NCBI GenBank assembly: GCA_947478315.1
Contig: CANJWF010000059.1
Span: 1-7,458, forward strand
DNA from: Sphingobacteriaceae bacterium
Lineage (GTDB): Bacteria; Bacteroidota; Bacteroidia; Sphingobacteriales; Sphingobacteriaceae
DNA length: 7,458 nucleotides
Reading direction: 5' to 3'
The notes beneath the pieces are model-generated. The model searched no databases. It was given only the letters and a program-made list of their open reading frames with translations, and was not told the origin of the DNA. This document shows positions 5,487 to 7,458 of this stretch, piece after piece (position 1 is the stretch's first letter; each line of letters begins with the position of its first letter). The position numbers were made by a program, and so were the translations under genes.

Positions 5487-6254
5487 TCATTCCAATTCTA
5501 ACAACACCGGACAATGGTCGGAATGTTTAGCTTCAGGTAATATAACTGCTTTTTTTAATCGAGAAATAAGTGATTGAGATGCGATATGATAGTCGATACG
5601 CCAACCTAAATTTTTGGCACGAGCATTGGCTCTGAAACTCCACCACGTATAATGATGAGGCTCGTCATTGAAGTAACGAAAAGTATCTACAAATCCGCTA
5701 CGAATAAAATTTTCCATCCAATCTCGCTCTTCTGGTAAGAACCCAGAGGAGTTAGCATTCGACTTCGGATTGTGAATATCAATCGGACGATGACAAATAT
5801 TATAATCACCCGAGATAATTAAGTTAGGAATATTCGTTTTAAGACGATGAACATAGTGTTGAAAATCATCTAAAAATTGGAACTTAAACGCTTGTCTTTC
5901 ATCTCCACTTGACCCAGACGGAAAGTAGGCACTCATTATTGAAAAATCGGCAAAATCGGCACGAATAACCCTGCCTTCATCATCGTAATCGGCTATACCC
6001 ACTCCATATTCGACATGCTTAGGCTCTATTCTTGTCAAAATAGCCGTTCCACTATATCCCTTTTTTTCAGCAGGATACCAAAAACACTGATAGCCCATTG
6101 ATTCAATTTGAACAATTTCTTCACTTATCTGCCCTGGATGTGCCTTAATTTCTTGTAAACAAACAATATCTACGTCAGCAGCACGAAGCCATTCTAACCA
6201 ATTCTTATTAATAGCAGAACGAATTCCATTGACATTATAGGTAATGAGCTTCAT
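5487..6254 (-). CDS. xth: Exodeoxyribonuclease III / AP endonuclease
   Basis: Encodes 255 residues, the standard length for the ExoIII/ExoA family of EEP-fold enzymes. It cleaves 5' to abasic sites and removes 3'-blocking groups in base-excision repair, in the cytoplasm with Mg2+. All active-site residues are visible: N7 in 'TYNVNGIR', E35 in 'LQEIK' (metal ligand), Y110 in 'SAYFPSG', D150 and N152 in 'SGDYNICH', W205 in 'YTWWSFR', D221 in 'GWRIDY' and D246-H247 in 'KHSDHCPV'. 'NLGWRIDYH' places it with the bacterial ExoA/Xth group rather than the endonuclease/exonuclease toxins or sphingomyelinases. The ATG at 6254-6252 begins the first strand directly. It lies 89 bp downstream of the cyclophilin gene on the same strand and converges with the MBL-fold gene. 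Together with the glycosylase at 3108-3785 it gives two steps of the same repair pathway within about 3 kb, but on separate transcripts. Confidence 0.95.
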   Translation of the reverse strand: MKLITYNVNGIRSAINKNWLEWLRAADVDIVCLQEIKAHPGQISEEIVQIESMGYQCFWYPAEKKGYSGTAILTRIEPKHVEYGVGIADYDDEGRVIRADFADFSIMSAYFPSGSSGDERQAFKFQFLDDFQHYVHRLKTNIPNLIISGDYNICHRPIDIHNPKSNANSSGFLPEERDWMENFIRSGFVDTFRYFNDEPHHYTWWSFRANARAKNLGWRIDYHIASQSLISRLKKAVILPEAKHSDHCPVLLELE

Positions 6255-6272
6255 ACATTAACAGTTATCTAA

Positions 6273-6289
6273 CAAGCATTTTTAGCTTG
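6273..6289 (-). terminator. Weak hairpin between the cyclophilin gene and xth
   Basis: CAAGC (6273-6277) and GCTTG (6285-6289) form a 5-bp stem with a 7-nt AT loop, in the 89-bp gap downstream of the cyclophilin gene. There is no T-run after it on the minus strand (TTAGATAAC follows), so it is at best a weak or partial terminator. It may simply be chance. Confidence 0.25.
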
Positions 6290-6343
6290 CTCAAGTAAAC
6301 TCAGCTAAATAGGATAATACGTTTTAATTATATAGCGAAATTT

Positions 6344-7102
6344 TTATTTATGTCTATTCTTTTTACCATTAAGCGTTTTTGTCGTCTTTATCGTAGGGTT
6401 TACTGGTGTTGGAATAAGTTCTTTTTCTAACATCTCCACTTCTTGAGGTGACAATACACTCACTTGCATTTTTATATCGGTTATAGGTCGATCATTTGCC
6501 CCCTTAGGAACATCTGCAATAATATCTACCATCTCCATACCTTTAACAATTTCACCATAAACGGTGTAATTATTATCTAAAAAGGCAGCTCCTCCAAGCG
6601 TTTTATAAAGTAAACGTTGCTCAAGCGTGTATTTGAGACCTATGTAATTTTCTATTTGATTAAGCTCCATATCTGTCCATTTTTTACCCTGTACCAAATA
6701 AAATTGACACCCGCTAGATGCTTTTTCAGGATTGTTGTCGCGTGCGGCTGCCAATGTTCCCTTTTTATGTATTAAATGATTCTTAAACTCAAAAGGAATT
6801 CGATAATCAACATTACCCGAACCCAACATCATATCAGGCGTAGCATTTTTTGACGTAGGGTCTCCTCCTTGAATCATAAAATCTTTAATAACCCGATGGA
6901 ACAATGTTCCATTATAAAAACTATCTGTTGCCAATTTCAAAAAATTATCTCGATGCAATGGTGTTTCATCGTATAGTTTTACAATACATGAGCCTTTTTC
7001 TGTCGTTATTTTAACATAACTTTTGGTAGAAGGAGAAGTAGTTTGAGACCAAAGAACAGTACTAATAAAGAATGTAGCTAGTGTAATAAAGATTTGTTTC
7101 AT
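6344..7102 (-). CDS. Secreted cyclophilin-type peptidyl-prolyl cis-trans isomerase
   Basis: Encodes 252 residues. Residues 1-19 (MKQIFITLATFFISTVLWS) look like a Sec signal peptide, so the protein acts in the periplasm or envelope, assisting folding by isomerising prolyl bonds. The cyclophilin domain covers about residues 28-215. It contains 'FYNGTLFHRVIKDFMIQGGDP' elements (62-82) with the catalytic Arg in FHR (R70) and the conserved Q78. 'ASSGCQFYLVQG' (128-139) holds the substrate-binding Gln-Phe pair. 'YTVYGEIVKGMEMVDIIADVP' elements (179-199) close the fold. An insertion of about 30 residues after 'GKKWTD' (144-172) is, as I recall, usual in Bacteroidota members. A basic Pro/Thr/Lys-rich tail (231-252) follows. 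The ATG at 7102-7100 begins the signal peptide. It follows the gene ending at 7148 with a 45-bp gap on the same strand, suggesting co-transcription. Confidence 0.93.
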   Translation of the reverse strand: MKQIFITLATFFISTVLWSQTTSPSTKSYVKITTEKGSCIVKLYDETPLHRDNFLKLATDSFYNGTLFHRVIKDFMIQGGDPTSKNATPDMMLGSGNVDYRIPFEFKNHLIHKKGTLAAARDNNPEKASSGCQFYLVQGKKWTDMELNQIENYIGLKYTLEQRLLYKTLGGAAFLDNNYTVYGEIVKGMEMVDIIADVPKGANDRPITDIKMQVSVLSPQEVEMLEKELIPTPVNPTIKTTKTLNGKKNRHK

Positions 7103-7147
7103 GACAATTGATTTTATAATTTCTAAAAATTTATTGCATTAAAAAAA

Positions 7148-7458
7148 CTACGGATATACTTGTTCTAAATAATGAACAATAAGCGATTTCAACAAAAATT
7201 CTTGTTCTAACAGTGTGTAATTCGGAATTGGCTTCACTAGCTTCCAATGTGGCCAACCATCTTGGTCAACACCTTCCAATTCATAAAATCCCATTTCACT
7301 CAACAATCTACAAGTTGCAATATGCATCAATTCCTCTTTTTGTCGCTTAGAAAATTTTTGAGGACCTTGTCCCAATTCTTGCACTCCTATTAAAAAAAGC
7401 AATGACTTCACATCTGGCGTATCTACATCAAAATCTTGAGCTACTCGCTGTTGCCAAT
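7148..7458 (-). CDS. Conserved hypothetical protein, C-terminal part (runs off right edge)
   Basis: The stop is at 7150-7148, and the reading frame stays open to the right edge at 7458. At least 102 residues are visible. Starting at an internal GTG (7411) would give 87 residues, but the frame upstream codes for WQQRVAQDFDVDTPD directly before 'VKSLLFLIGVQELGQG', which reads as continuous conserved protein. The gene is therefore 5'-truncated by the window rather than starting at GTG. Recognisable blocks are 'LFLIGVQELGQG', 'FSKRQKEELMHIATCRLL', 'GFYELEGVDQDGWPHW' and 'LLEQEFLLKSLIVHYLEQ'. I recall such proteins as widespread conserved hypotheticals in Bacteroidota, but I cannot name a family or function. 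There is no signal or membrane segment in the visible part. It is followed 45 bp later by the cyclophilin gene. Confidence 0.78.
   Translation of the reverse strand, partial: WQQRVAQDFDVDTPDVKSLLFLIGVQELGQGPQKFSKRQKEELMHIATCRLLSEMGFYELEGVDQDGWPHWKLVKPIPNYTLLEQEFLLKSLIVHYLEQVYP

Noticed and set aside
6259..6267. TAACAGTTA palindrome just upstream of the xth start as an operator
   Set aside because: It has only 4-bp half-sites in AT-rich DNA, with no second copy or known regulator match.
1..7458. Hidden defence, mobile or CRISPR-type system
   Set aside because: No direct-repeat array, transposase, integrase, toxin-antitoxin pair or nuclease/helicase cluster is visible; the pRiA4b/IS1096 family name at the left edge does not by itself imply mobility.

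Overview
The window looks like ordinary chromosomal DNA of an AT-rich member of the Bacteroidota, probably close to the Bacteroidales. The evidence is a candidate promoter of the Bacteroidota type (TTTG / TAnnTTTG), the near absence of Shine-Dalgarno sequences, a lipoprotein GH3 enzyme with the 'DAEWGLGMRL' signature I associate with this phylum, and a pRiA4b ORF-3-like protein and a conserved hypothetical that I know mainly from Bacteroidota. No rRNA, tRNA, CRISPR array, insertion sequence or phage gene was seen.

Layout from left to right. (1) Positions 1-101, minus strand: the first 33 codons of a pRiA4b ORF-3-like protein, cut by the window edge, with a candidate promoter at 136-170. (2) Positions 197-691, minus: tadA, the tRNA adenosine deaminase. 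(3) Positions 692-962: a 271-bp divergent intergenic region with two competing inverted repeats. (4) Positions 963-3107, plus: a likely two-gene unit, an ArsC/YffB-family protein followed 30 bp later by a NagZ-like GH3 lipoprotein that starts at TTG. (5) Positions 3108-4106, minus: a small coiled-coil membrane protein followed by a HhH-GPD DNA glycosylase that has no iron-sulfur cysteines. The glycosylase stop codon directly abuts the GH3 stop codon. (6) Positions 4107-4338: a divergent intergenic region holding a strong intrinsic terminator 14 bp before the next start codon. (7) Positions 4339-5433, plus: a membrane-anchored metallo-beta-lactamase-fold hydrolase of the NAPE-PLD-like type. (8) Positions 5487-7458, minus: exodeoxyribonuclease III, a secreted cyclophilin and the C-terminal part of a conserved hypothetical protein that enters from the right edge.

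The functions are mostly housekeeping: wobble inosine formation (TadA), two base-excision-repair enzymes (the glycosylase and Xth), cell-wall turnover (GH3), envelope protein folding (cyclophilin) and possible phospholipid turnover (NAPE-PLD-like). No dedicated multi-gene novel system is visible. The most interesting signals are the terminator-bearing leader upstream of the NAPE-PLD-like gene, the glycosylase without an iron-sulfur cluster beside a small coiled-coil membrane protein, and the single-domain NagZ without the serine-hydrolase module often fused to it in this phylum.
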